21,639 nt of DNA. Origin: an uncultured Clostridia bacterium. GTDB lineage: Bacteria > Bacillota > Clostridia > Christensenellales > Aristaeellaceae. The notes under the pieces were generated by a model. That model did not search any database and was not told the DNA's origin. It saw only the letters and a program-made list of their open reading frames with translations. Numbering within the stretch: the first letter of the stretch is position 1; each line of letters begins with the position of its first letter. This document shows, in pieces, positions 1-9,300 of the stretch. The DNA lies in assembly GCA_934630975.1 (NCBI GenBank), contig CAKTXH010000034.1, positions 1 to 21,639 of the forward strand, read 5' to 3'. Position numbers and translations under genes: made by a program.

Positions 1-618
1 CCGGAAATCGCCGAGATGCAGACCCGCGCTGTCATCGAGGCGGCCATCGAGGTCAAGCAGGAGGATGGCTACGACATCCATCCTGAAATCATGATCCCGC
101 TGGTCGGCGAGGTCAAGGAGCTGGCCTACGTGAAGAAGGTCGTGCTCGACACCGCCAAGAAGGTTATGGAAGAGAAGGGCGTCGAGCTTGAAGTGAAGGT
201 CGGCACCATGATCGAGATTCCGCGCGCGGCTGTGACCGCCGACGAGATCGCCAAGGAGGCGCAGTTCTTCTCCTTCGGCACCAACGATCTGACCCAGATG
301 ACCTTCGGCTTCTCTCGTGACGACGCCGGCAAGTTCCTCGGCGCGTACTACGACAAGAAGATCTACGAGTCCGATCCGTTCGCTCGTCTCGACCAGAACG
401 GCGTCGGCAAGCTCGTTCAGATGGCTGCGAAGCTCGGCAAGCAGACCCGCCCGGACATCAAGCTCGGCATCTGCGGCGAGCACGGCGGCGATCCGTCTTC
501 CGTCATGTTCTGCCACAAGGTTGGCCTGAACTACGTTTCCTGCTCTCCGTTCCGTGTGCCGATCGCCCGTCTGGCGGCCGCTCACGCTGCGATTCTGGAA
601 AAGCAGGGCCAGCTGTAA
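1..618 (+). CDS. ppdK: Pyruvate,phosphate dikinase, C-terminal part (5' end outside window)
   Basis: This is the last 206 residues of PpdK, which interconverts pyruvate, ATP and phosphate with phosphoenolpyruvate, AMP and pyrophosphate in the cytoplasm. The frame is open from base 1, so the gene starts upstream; the full enzyme is usually about 870-900 residues. The piece is the PEP/pyruvate-binding TIM-barrel end. It shows the motif GTNDLTQ, and near the C-terminus YVSCSPFRVPIARLAAAHA, which carries the catalytic cysteine of the family. ICGEHGGDP also fits. The family assignment is firm because PEP synthase and enzyme I differ around the cysteine. Codon choice (many CGT, GTT, TCT and TCC) looks more optimised than in most neighbours, as expected for a highly expressed glycolytic gene. 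A strong terminator follows 16 bases after the stop, so it is the last gene of its transcript. Confidence 0.97.
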   Translation, partial: PEIAEMQTRAVIEAAIEVKQEDGYDIHPEIMIPLVGEVKELAYVKKVVLDTAKKVMEEKGVELEVKVGTMIEIPRAAVTADEIAKEAQFFSFGTNDLTQMTFGFSRDDAGKFLGAYYDKKIYESDPFARLDQNGVGKLVQMAAKLGKQTRPDIKLGICGEHGGDPSSVMFCHKVGLNYVSCSPFRVPIARLAAAHAAILEKQGQL

Positions 619-634
619 GCGCATAAATTCCCAC

Positions 635-667
635 AGAGATGCGGCAATTTCGCCGCATCTCTTTTCT
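635..667 (+). terminator. Intrinsic terminator of ppdK
   Basis: A perfect 10-bp stem (636-645 GAGATGCGGC pairing with 652-661) has a 6-base loop and is followed by TTTTCTATTT. It sits just after the ppdK stop. Confidence 0.93.
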
Positions 668-681
668 ATTTCCGCTTTTTA

Positions 682-690
682 TGTTATAAT
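682..690 (+). promoter_or_regulatory. Extended -10 promoter for the membrane protein gene
   Basis: TGTTATAAT is an exact extended -10 element (TGnTATAAT). The -35 position at 17-bp spacing (662-667, TTTTCT) is poor and overlaps the T-run of the upstream terminator, which fits an extended -10 promoter needing little -35 contact. Transcription should begin near 697, giving a leader of about 185 nt before the ATG at 883. Confidence 0.75.
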
Positions 691-696
691 CAGATT

Positions 697-882
697 TGTG
701 CGATAACAAGACGAGGAAAAAAACAGCTTTTTTTGCGCACAGATGCATGATTCGCTGGCGCTGATTCGTCTTTTTAACGTATGGAAAAACGCGCAGTTTG
801 GCCGCGCGGAATGGCCGTGCCCGAGCAGGGGCACAGGCGCACGCGGCCTTGTACGCTTGAGTTTTTTACAGGAGGCGATGTC
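697..882 (+). other. Long structured 5' leader of unknown class
   Basis: About 185 nt lie between the predicted start of transcription and the ATG at 883. Two structures are visible. 708-714 (AAGACGA) pairs with 766-772 (TCGTCTT), and the pairing runs into TTTTT, so it could be a weak terminator-like arm. A stronger element has outer stem 800-806 (GGCCGCG) with 842-848, enclosing an inner hairpin 814-822/829-838 with a GAGCAG loop. I do not recognise it as a known riboswitch, 6S RNA, tmRNA, SRP RNA or RNase P RNA. The upstream in-frame ATG at 781 has no ribosome site, so I treat this stretch as non-coding. Confidence 0.45.
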
Positions 883-2064
883 ATGAGATCCAACAGGCCG
901 AATTATGCTTCCACGCCTGCCGGTTCTGCAAAGGCGCTTGATCAAAAGCCGAAGCCGAAACGCTCGAAACGCGAAATCAATCAGCTCATGCTGATGCTGT
1001 TTTTTATTGTTCTGCCGGTGCTGGGCCTGCTGGCTATCTTCTTCCAGCCGATGCGCTGGGTGTTTATGCTGGCGATTGTGGCCGCGGTGGCCGCGATGTG
1101 GGTCATTCGCGCGTTCCTTTTCCCGGGACGCATGATTTTGACGGCTGTTTACGGCCTGCTGATGGTGTTTACGCTGATTAACGCGCTGACCGCCAGCCAC
1201 ACGTCTTCCATCCGCCCGGCGCAGACGATGCTCGTGCCTACGGTTGCTCCGGCGGCGACGGATGTTCCGTTTGCATCGTATAGCACGATGGGCACGTCGG
1301 TGCCCGACGGATACTATGACAGCCTGACGACGAGCGACGGAAGCGTGGATGATCTGGCGGAAACCGGCTTTTCCGGCGGAAGCGACGACGGCAGCACAGA
1401 TACCAACGTATACGCGGACGACAGCGCGGACGGAAACACGCCCTACGTGGCGGCGGTGAAATCTGACGCGGAAATTGCGCTGGAAAACTTCATGGAGAAG
1501 TGGCGCAAGGGCATCGTGGCCGACATGGTGGAATACACCGCGAAGAGCTGGCAGGATTCGCTGAGCGACCAGCCGAGCCAGCAGCTTTTCTGGAAATTTG
1601 CGCAGAAGCCGCTGCTGGATTGGCGGCAGATGGCCGCGCCGACCGGCACGGACGAGAGCAACGCGCGCACGATCACCATTCAGGCGGACGTGAACTACGG
1701 AGGCAAGACGCGCACCTACGAATACGACGCGCTTGTGCTCTGCGAGGACGGCAAGTGGGCGGTTGACCCGGATTCGCTTTCCACCGGTGTGCTGGTGGAA
1801 GCGGCCACGCCGACCCCTGACCCGAACGTTACGCCGACCCCCACACCGGAACCCACGCCGACCCCGACGCCCGGGCCGAAGACCAAGCTCTATTACAACA
1901 AGAGCGGCGGCAGGTATTATCACACGACCAACGATTGTTCGTCGGTCGCGAGCCAGTATCTCCCGCTGACGGGCAGCTTTACCTATAAGGATATCAACAA
2001 GAGCCCGTATAATAAGCTCGAGCCGTGCCCCAAGTGCGGCGCGCCCGCAAGGCCGAGCAATTAA
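883..2064 (+). CDS. Membrane protein with extracytoplasmic NTF2-like region, Pro/Thr linker and Cys/His C-terminal domain
   Basis: Function unknown; 393 residues. The ATG at 883 is chosen over an in-frame ATG at 781 because GGAGG lies 8 bases upstream of it and 781 has none. Order: basic N-terminus (to about 30), three hydrophobic helices (about 34-54, 58-80, 83-103), a Ser/Asp/Gly-rich stretch, an alpha-beta region (about 190-304, starting ALENFMEKWRKG) resembling small NTF2-like or DUF4878-type domains, a TPTPTPEPTPTP linker (about 305-332), and a compact tail with H347, C352, C382 and C385 in the pattern HxxxxC...CPKC, which could bind a metal. The linker suggests the tail is held away from the membrane in the cell-wall space. 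It is a single-gene unit with its own promoter and terminator. The topology is confident; the role is not. Confidence 0.85.
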   Translation: MRSNRPNYASTPAGSAKALDQKPKPKRSKREINQLMLMLFFIVLPVLGLLAIFFQPMRWVFMLAIVAAVAAMWVIRAFLFPGRMILTAVYGLLMVFTLINALTASHTSSIRPAQTMLVPTVAPAATDVPFASYSTMGTSVPDGYYDSLTTSDGSVDDLAETGFSGGSDDGSTDTNVYADDSADGNTPYVAAVKSDAEIALENFMEKWRKGIVADMVEYTAKSWQDSLSDQPSQQLFWKFAQKPLLDWRQMAAPTGTDESNARTITIQADVNYGGKTRTYEYDALVLCEDGKWAVDPDSLSTGVLVEAATPTPDPNVTPTPTPEPTPTPTPGPKTKLYYNKSGGRYYHTTNDCSSVASQYLPLTGSFTYKDINKSPYNKLEPCPKCGAPARPSN

Positions 2065-2082
2065 CCGTTAAAATGGGATAAC

Positions 2083-2114
2083 AAAAACCGACGTTCTGAT
2101 GAGCGTCGGTTTTT
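2083..2114. terminator. Bidirectional intrinsic terminator between convergent genes
   Basis: An 11-bp perfect stem, AAAAACCGACG (2083-2093) pairing with 2104-2114, has A-tract and T-tract on opposite sides. It therefore works as a terminator for the + strand membrane protein and for the - strand peptide/thioesterase unit. Confidence 0.92.
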
Positions 2115-2117
2115 GCA

Positions 2118-2142
2118 TAGGAGGCGCGCCTTGCGCGCCCGC
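2118..2142. repeat. REP-like palindromic element, copy 1
   Basis: TAGGAGGCGCGCCTTGCGCG continues to CCCGC and contains the hairpin GGCGCGC-CTT-GCGCGCC. It matches the arms of the inverted pair at 15598-15666 (shared TAGGxG, a GC palindrome and CCGC end). It lies in a gap between convergent genes, next to the bidirectional terminator. Confidence 0.6.
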
Positions 2143-2156
2143 AAAAGAAATTGCCG

Positions 2157-2423
2157 TTACAGCGACAGCAGAAACATCTCATACGAATCGTCGAAGCAAT
2201 CGTAGGGCATCGGGTTGCCGCCGTTGGTGGATTTCGTCTGGTTGCAGGAGAATTCCTCGCCGTCGGAAATGATATCCGCCAGCGTCAGGCTGAAGCCATT
2301 CGCCTGCGCCAGATCGCACAGGGCGGTCAGCGGGTCGGCGGCATCCCGGGTCGCCAGAATCGCCTGACGGAACGCCGGATCGACGAGCGCGCGTTCGCGC
2401 ATGGCGCGTAAAATATCGTTCAT
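2157..2423 (-). CDS. Nif11-like small peptide (possible RiPP precursor)
   Basis: An 88-residue acidic protein. Residues about 1-52 (MNDILRAMRERALVDPAFRQ to FSLTLADI) resemble the Nif11 leader-peptide fold, an N-terminal helix followed by DP..., a central 'LAxxxGFxLT' stretch and a final helix. A GG pair then precedes a 19-residue tail rich in Asp and aromatic residues with a single Cys. Nif11 peptides are known as leaders of ribosomal peptides in some bacteria, but no modifying enzyme (YcaO, LanM, radical SAM) or peptidase-transporter is in this window, so a stand-alone role is equally possible. The start is supported by GGAGG seven bases upstream (2431-2436). The ATG lies 2 bases past the stop of the thioesterase gene, so the two are almost certainly co-transcribed and translationally coupled. 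Confidence 0.7.
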   Translation of the reverse strand: MNDILRAMRERALVDPAFRQAILATRDAADPLTALCDLAQANGFSLTLADIISDGEEFSCNQTKSTNGGNPMPYDCFDDSYEMFLLSL

Positions 2424-2425
2424 GC

Positions 2426-3166
2426 TTATACCTCCGGGCGCAGTGTGCCGCCTGCGACAAAGTGCTTTTCATTTGAGTCGGACGCAATCTGGAAGGAGAA
2501 GGCGTTCTCCTGACGGGCGAGCGTCAGCCGCAGCGGATCGTGGCCGCGGATTTCCTTTTCATAGCCAGCCACCAGATCGCCGATGTATGCGCCGCGCAGC
2601 GCGTCGAACCCGAGGGCATCGCAGAGCCACGCGATGTATTTCGTGTTGTTGACGTGGCCGTTCACATCGAAATCGGAGTACTGTGGCGCGCGGCTGAATA
2701 TCTGCGGCGCTGCGCCCTTAAGCGCGGGCAGGCGCGTCGGCAGGGCGATCGGCGCGGGCAGGTCGCTGTTATCCGGGAAGCCGAGATCAACCTTCTGCGG
2801 GCTGACGATGCGGCGCTGCTTCGTATCCAGCATCACCCAGAGCGCGCCCGCGGCGGCCAAAGGCGTGCCATCCTCCAGCGTAAAGACGTGGTAACGCGGG
2901 CAGAAAAAGCGGTTCATTTCGCCCGGCCATGTCGTATGCACGACGGTTTCGCTCCGGCGCGGCGCGCGCAGCGTGCTGACGTGGATGCGCGCCAGCGCGA
3001 AGAACAGGCCGCGCGCCTTCATCTGGTCGTAACCCGCCCCGAGGGAGAGCGCGTGACGCTCGCCGCCCTCCTGCATGGCGACAAAGAGCGCATCCAGCCG
3101 CATGCGACGGTCAAAATCGCAGTCCGTCGCGCGGACGATAAAGGTTTCCGTATAGGTTTTATTCAT
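2426..3166 (-). CDS. Acyl-ACP thioesterase
   Basis: 246 residues, a double hotdog protein of the bacterial/plant Fat family (PF01643) that releases free fatty acids from acyl carrier protein in the cytoplasm. The N-terminal hotdog is about 1-130 and the C-terminal one 150-246. The second half carries DFDVNGHVNNTKYIAW, the Asp/Asn/His active-site motif (D167, N169, H171, N173, N174). The ATG at 3166 is preferred because GGAGG stands 8 bases upstream; the longer frame to 3208 has no ribosome site and would overlap the promoter. It is the first gene of a two-gene unit with the Nif11-like peptide. Its promoter overlaps that of the divergent giant surface protein. Acyl chain length cannot be read from the sequence. 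Confidence 0.95.
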   Translation of the reverse strand: MNKTYTETFIVRATDCDFDRRMRLDALFVAMQEGGERHALSLGAGYDQMKARGLFFALARIHVSTLRAPRRSETVVHTTWPGEMNRFFCPRYHVFTLEDGTPLAAAGALWVMLDTKQRRIVSPQKVDLGFPDNSDLPAPIALPTRLPALKGAAPQIFSRAPQYSDFDVNGHVNNTKYIAWLCDALGFDALRGAYIGDLVAGYEKEIRGHDPLRLTLARQENAFSFQIASDSNEKHFVAGGTLRPEV

Positions 3167-3196
3167 ACCATAAACCTCCGTTTTTATCCCCCAAAA

Positions 3197-3225
3197 AGTA
3201 TAGCGCAATTCGCTTTTCTTGACAA
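3197..3225 (-). promoter_or_regulatory. Promoter of the thioesterase / Nif11-like unit
   Basis: On the minus strand, -35 TTGTCA (3225-3220), a 17-bp spacer and -10 TATACT (3202-3197). The start of transcription is near 3190, leaving a leader of about 24 nt. The -35 shares five bases with the divergent promoter's -35. Confidence 0.85.
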
Positions 3226-3247
3226 GACCCGCCGGATGGATTAAAAT
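3219..3247 (+). promoter_or_regulatory. Promoter of the giant repeat protein operon
   Basis: A consensus -35 TTGACA (3219-3224), an exact 17-bp spacer and -10 TAAAAT (3242-3247). It predicts a start near 3254 and a relatively A/T-rich leader of about 110 nt. The leader holds a short dyad CTCAAT-C-ATTGAG (3313-3325) that could be an operator or a small hairpin. Confidence 0.88.
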
Positions 3248-3363
3248 GAATCAATTGGGAAACTCTGTTCAACTCGAAAAGTGTTTTCAAAACGCAGATG
3301 GAAGCAATCAATCTCAATCATTGAGCTTTATGGAGCTTTTTCTCGAAAGCGGAGGAAAATGTT

Positions 3364-6300
3364 TTGAATCAAATGATCAAGGCCGGGGCACTGGTGTGCG
3401 CGTTGGCGATGCTTGAATGGAACGCAGCGGCAGTCGCGGAGGAAAAACGCCTTGGCGACTATATTTATGTGCCCGCCATGTCAGACCCGGGCAGCATGGG
3501 CACGATCAGCCTGCGCGTGGAAGGCGTGCGCTGCGGGGAAAACGGCGAAACGGAGACGGTGGAGGCGCTTCCCGGCGCGGAATTCGGCGTATACGTCTAT
3601 TCCAGCGAGGGGAAGCTCACGCCGTGGGCAAACCCGCTGCTGCCCAGCGAGCCGATGCGCATCCGCACGGGCGAAACCGAGACGCGTTTCAGCCTGCCGC
3701 AGGGTACGGAGTTTTATCTGAGGCAGGAGAGCGCGCCGGAGGGCTATACCTTCGACAGCGAGACGCTGATCCCGGTGACGAGCGGCGAAATCGTCGTCCG
3801 CAACGAGGCGCAGGGGCGGCTGAGCGTCACGGTTCGCGATCAACTCGGCCATGCGATTGAAGGCGTTCGCCTGACGGCAACGGACGAGGCGGGCAATTCT
3901 CAGACGCTTGTTACGGATGAAAACGGGCAGGCGGTTTTGCTCTGCGACCGTGCGGAAAGCTATACCGTGGCCGAAAGCGAGCTGCCGGAGGGTGTGCTCC
4001 CGGCGGAAAACGGCAGCGTGAGCGCGCAAGTCGCGCTTGCCTCTGTGACGGATGTTGCTTTTGTGCATCCTGCGCCAGGCACGGTGCAGGCGGCGGCGAC
4101 AATCGTTTCCGTCAACGCGTTGGGCGAACGGGAAGAAAAGCCGCTTGCCGATGTGGTGATGCAGATTGCCGGACAGGCCGATGTGACGACGGACGGCGAC
4201 GGCTTGGCACAGATTGCGCTGCCGGAGGGCACGTATGACATGACGCTGGCATACGCGGGAGACGAGGACGTCGTTCTGCCCTTTACGCAGGGGCAGGTGA
4301 TTGTGCGCAGCGGCGAAACCACGCGGGTCGAGCTGACGGCGGCGAGCAGCACGGGGCGCATCGTGATGCAGGCCGAGAGCGGGCGCGCGGTTTCCGGCGG
4401 CGAGGTCAGCTATATTTCCGAAGAGACGGGCAAGGTTTACGGCCCTTATGCGATGGACGCGGACGGGCTGGCGGTTTCCGATCCGCTTCCGGCAGGCGTT
4501 TACCATGTGGAGACGCTGACGCCGCCGAAGAATACCCGGATCGGGGAACAAAACGCGGATGCGATTCGCGTGGAAGCGGGTCAGGCGGCGCAGACTGCGG
4601 TGCGCCTGCTCACGCTGGAAAAGCAGAGCTTTACGGTCGTGCGCGCGGATATTGACGAAGAAGGCGAACGACAGGAAACGACGCTCGGCGACGCGCTGAC
4701 GGCCGATCTGCTGACGGCGGACGGCGGAAAGCTGGCCGTGGATGACGTGCAGATGCAGGACGGCGGCGTTTCGCTCGAAGCGCTCAGCGGAACGTATGTG
4801 CTGAGCCTGACGGACGGCGAGGCGGCCAGACTGGGCGTTCTGCCGCAATCCGAGCCGTTTACGCTGCCCAGCCGCGAGGAGACGATTGTTTTTGCATCGA
4901 CGCAGACGCGGCTTGTGCTGCACAGCGTTGACGAGGACGGAAACGCGATTGCCGGGGCGACGTATGGCGTGACGGATTCGACCGGGCACAGCTATACCGT
5001 AACGACGGATGAAGATGGCCGCGCGGTAACGCCGCTGATGGCCGCAGGCGAGGCGGCGGTTACAACGCAGGGCGCGCCGGAGGGATATGACGGCGCGGAA
5101 CAGACCGCGTGTGTTTTAACTGCGGGCGAGGCCGGAGAAATCAGCCTCGTGCATGAGCGCTACGGATTGGCGCAGTTTGCCGTCGCCGTGCGCGGGCTTG
5201 ACGCGAACGGCAACGCCGTCGAAGAACCGCTTGCCGACGCGCAGGTGCGCCTTTACAGTGTGCGCAGCGGCGGGCAGGGCATGAACGACACGGGGCTTTT
5301 GCTGCAAACCGATGCGGACGGCGTGTGTTCCGTCCGCCTTGCGCCCGGCGAATACGCCGCGCAGGTGCAGGGGCTTGCGCAGGGCATGACCGCGCCGCAG
5401 GCGGTGCGCTTTACCATGCAGAACGCGCGGCAGACCGACGTGTCCCTGACGTGCATGGATGCGTTCGGCGGCGTGAGCGTGACGCTGACGGGCGGAACGC
5501 TGGCGCAGGAGCAGATGGCGCAGGTGCGTTTTGAGCTGCTTTCCGCCGACGGGCAGACGACCGATTTGACGCTGGCGGACGGCGCGTTCTATGCGGGCCA
5601 TCTGACGGCGGGCACGTATGTGCTTCGGCAGACGCAGATGCCCGAAGGCTATACGCTGGCGAGCGAGCAGACGGTGACGGTTGCCGGCGGCGAGGCGCAG
5701 CGCGTGAGCGTTCCGCTGGAGGAATACGCGCTGCTCTCCGTTTCGAAAACGGGCTTGACGTTCAACGACAAGCTGCAAACCTACGTCGTGCCGCTGACGG
5801 GCGAATACGGCGTGTATACGATGGAAAACGGGAGTCTGTCGCCGTATCCCTCCGCGTCGGAGCAGATGACGGTGTGGGCGAACGCTGCGCCGAGCGAAAA
5901 ACGGGCCGTCAGCGTCAAGCTTCCGGCGAAGGCGGAAGGAACGACGTATTATCTGCGCGAACTGAGCGGCGCGGCCGGGTTCGCGGCGGATGAAACGACG
6001 TATGAGGTGACGCTGGCTGCGGGCGAAACGCGCGTACTGGATTGCGCGGTTTCCAGCGACCGGGGCTTCTTCGAGCTGGATTTGACGGATGCGTCTACGG
6101 GCGCGCACGTTGCCGGGGGACAGTTTGAACTGCTGAACGGCGACGGCGAAGCAGTGCTCGAATTTGAAATGGGCGACGCGGCTTATCGCAACCCGATGGC
6201 CGTGCCCGTCGGCACGTATTCGCTGCGCCAGAAGGCGGCGGCGGACGGCTACGCGTTCTGTGAAAACGGCGAAGTGACGGTGGAAATCCCGCCGTATCTG

Positions 6301-9300
6301 ACGCAGGGCGGAAGCGTGGCGGACGTGAGCATGAAGTGCCTGTCCCTGCCGGAGAACGGGGAGATTGACGGGCTGCTTTCCGATGTGTACGCCGCCAACG
6401 CGCAGGGATTGACCCTGCTGACGGTGGATACGGGCGCGGTGCGCAGCGGCGAAACGCTGATTCAGCCGCGTGTGCAGGTTGACGTATCCGAGCAGAGCGG
6501 CGCGCGGGTGAAGATTGAGAGCCTCGTGCTCACCGCGCCGACGGATGAAAACGGCAGCCTGTACCGGGCGCGCGTGGAATACAGCCTGGCGGGCGGCGGC
6601 TGGCGGCCTTCCGAAGCCAGGATGACGGATGCGCTCACCGGGCCGACGGCGATCAGCTTTGCGGACGTGGCCAACGATATCGACGCGGTGCGCATCACCT
6701 ATCTGAACGCGCAGACCGGGGAGGAGCTGGCCGGGAGCGGCTTTACGCCGGGACAGATCACGCTCAACGTTAAAACGGGCGTGGACGGCGCGGCGACGCT
6801 GAACGCGCAGACGACTTTCGCCGGAACGCTGCTTGTGCAGACGCAGGCAGACGGCGCGAAGCGGGCGATTGCGCGCACTGCGCAGCGCACGGACAGCTTT
6901 GACGTGGCGGGAAGCGGCATGTTTACGGCCGCATCCGCAGGCGTGGACGGCGTCATCAGCGGCGTTGCGTTCCTGGACAGCGACGCGGACGGCGTGATGG
7001 ATGCGGACGAAACCGCGCGCTATGCGGGGCTGAACGTGACGCTGCTCACGCAGGCGGGCGAGGTGGTCAGCACATGCCGCACCGATTCGGACGGACGCTA
7101 TGCGTTTTCGCCTGTTTCCGGCGGCAGCTATACCGTGCAGTTTGACGCGGGCAGCGGCGTGATCTTCTCAAGCGGCGCGCTGTATTCCGATCACGTGCAC
7201 AGCGCCGTGCGCGATGCGCATTACGGCCTGAGCGAAACCATCGTCATCGACGGCGATCACAGCGACTATATCGTCAACGCGGGCTGCATCTACGCGGGCG
7301 AGGTTTACGGCAACGTGCTCGAGCGGCTTGCGGATGGGCAGACGGTCGGCTTCGGCGGCCTGAGCCTTGAAATGGAAAAGAGCGGCGAAGAAGAGCCGGC
7401 CGTCGTGATGACGGACGACGACGGCGCGTTTGATTTCACGGGGATTCTCCCGGGAAAATACGACGTTGTGCTGACGCTGCCGCAGGGTTATCTCTCCGAA
7501 GATGCGGAGGACGGCGAAATCCGCCGCACGATGGAGCTGACGCAGGGCGACGTGGTGGATTTCGGCACGGTGACCATGTGCCAGAGTGCGTCCATTTCCG
7601 GCGCGGTGCGCATCGACGACGACGGCGACGGCGTGATTGCGGACGGCGCGCAGGCGGTTTCCGGCCTCCGCGTCGTGCTGCTGCGCGTGAAGGACGGCCA
7701 TACCGAAAGCATCGCGGAGACCCGGACGGATGACAATGGCCGCTATCGCTTTGGCGACCTCTACGCGGGCGAGTACAGCGTGCTCTTTGAACTGAGCGGC
7801 GAATGGACGTTTACCCAGTACGGCGAGGATTCCGCAGTATACGGCGCGCTCAGCCGGAGCGGAAGCACGAAGGCGATTGCGCTGCAAACCGGCGAGGAAG
7901 CGACGGAGATCAACGCGGGCGTGACCATTCCGGCGCAGCTGACCGTCAACGTGTTCAAGGATACGCAGGTGGACGGCGTAAAGGGCGCGTATGAGGATGC
8001 TTTCGAAGGCATCAGCATCTCGCTGATTCGCCTTGAAAACGGCGAGGACGCCGAATCCGTGACCTATAAGACGGATGCGGAAGGCAACGTCACCTTCGCG
8101 GGCGTAAGCCCGGGCGAATACGTGATCGCCTATCAGCTGCCGGGCCAGTGGCGCGCGACGAAGCAGGCGGGCGCGGCTTCGGCCTCCGCGCCGGTGAGCG
8201 GCGTTCCCCAGACGACGCTTTCCAGCGGGAGAAGCGAGCCGTTCACCCTGACGATGGGACAGACCGGCGTGAAGATGTACATCGGCGCGATGCTCTCCGG
8301 CTCGATTTCCGGCGTGGTCTATTATGACGACGATGCGGATGCGAAACTCGGCGCGAACGAGCTGTATTGCAGGGACGCGGCGGTGGAGCTGCTGAACGCG
8401 TCGGGCAACGTGGTGGCTGAGACGAGCACCGCCGAGGACGGAAGCTATGCCTTTGAAGGCGTTGCGCCGGGGCGCTATCGCGTGCGGTTTACGGCGAAGG
8501 AGGCGGAAAGCGGCTTCTCCGCGACGGAACGCAGCATGGCCAACGGCGGCGTGCAGCAGAGCGACGAGCCGGTTTCCACGACGCGCGTGCTGACGCTTTC
8601 CGGCGGCGATACGCTGAGCGAAGTGAACGCGGGCGTCGTGCGCCAGGGAACGCTGGCCGGTTCCATCTGGATCGACCGAAACGGCGACGGCGCGCGGCAG
8701 GAAGATGAAAACAACATTTCCGGCGTGGAGGTGCACCTGATGAACGGCGCGGGCCGCGTCATCATGGCCAGCACGACGACGGATGAAAACGGGCATTTTG
8801 CCTTTGAACGCATTGCGCCCGGCAGCTACAAGCTCCGCGTGGATGCGCCGGAGGGCTATGTGTTCTCCGGCGCGGCGCAGGACAGCGCGCTTCCGCTGGA
8901 AAGCACGAAGGACGGGCGCGGGTATTCCGCCTCGTTCACGATGCTCGGCGGCGCGCAGGTCGAGGGCGTTTCGTTCGGCCTGCTTACGCAGGGCGAAATT
9001 ACCGGCCGCGTTTGGCTGGACGGCGATTACGACGGCCTGATGGGCGGGGATGCGGAAGGGCTGCGCGGCGCGGCGGTCGCGCTGCTCGGCGGCGACGGCG
9101 AAGAGCTTGCGCAGACGCAATCGACCCGAAGCGGCGAATTTACGTTTGATCAGCTGATGCCCGGCGCATACAGCGTGCGCGTCACCCTGCCGGACGGCTA
9201 TGTCTATACCGCGGGCGGCGCGGATTCGCTCGCCGAGCGGACGGACGACGCGACGGTTACGCTTGATTTGGGCGAACTGCACATGGGCGAAACGCTTTCG

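Noticed and set aside
781..882. N-terminal extension of the membrane protein from ATG 781
   Set aside because: No ribosome site before 781, while GGAGG precedes 883; the stretch folds as a structured leader.
679..1923. A 414-codon minus-strand open frame opposite the membrane protein
   Set aside because: Arg-rich shadow that would cover the extended -10 promoter and leader; no ribosome site.
3481..4989. A 502-codon minus-strand open frame
   Set aside because: Same shadow effect opposite the SpaA-like modules; low-complexity basic product and no start signals.
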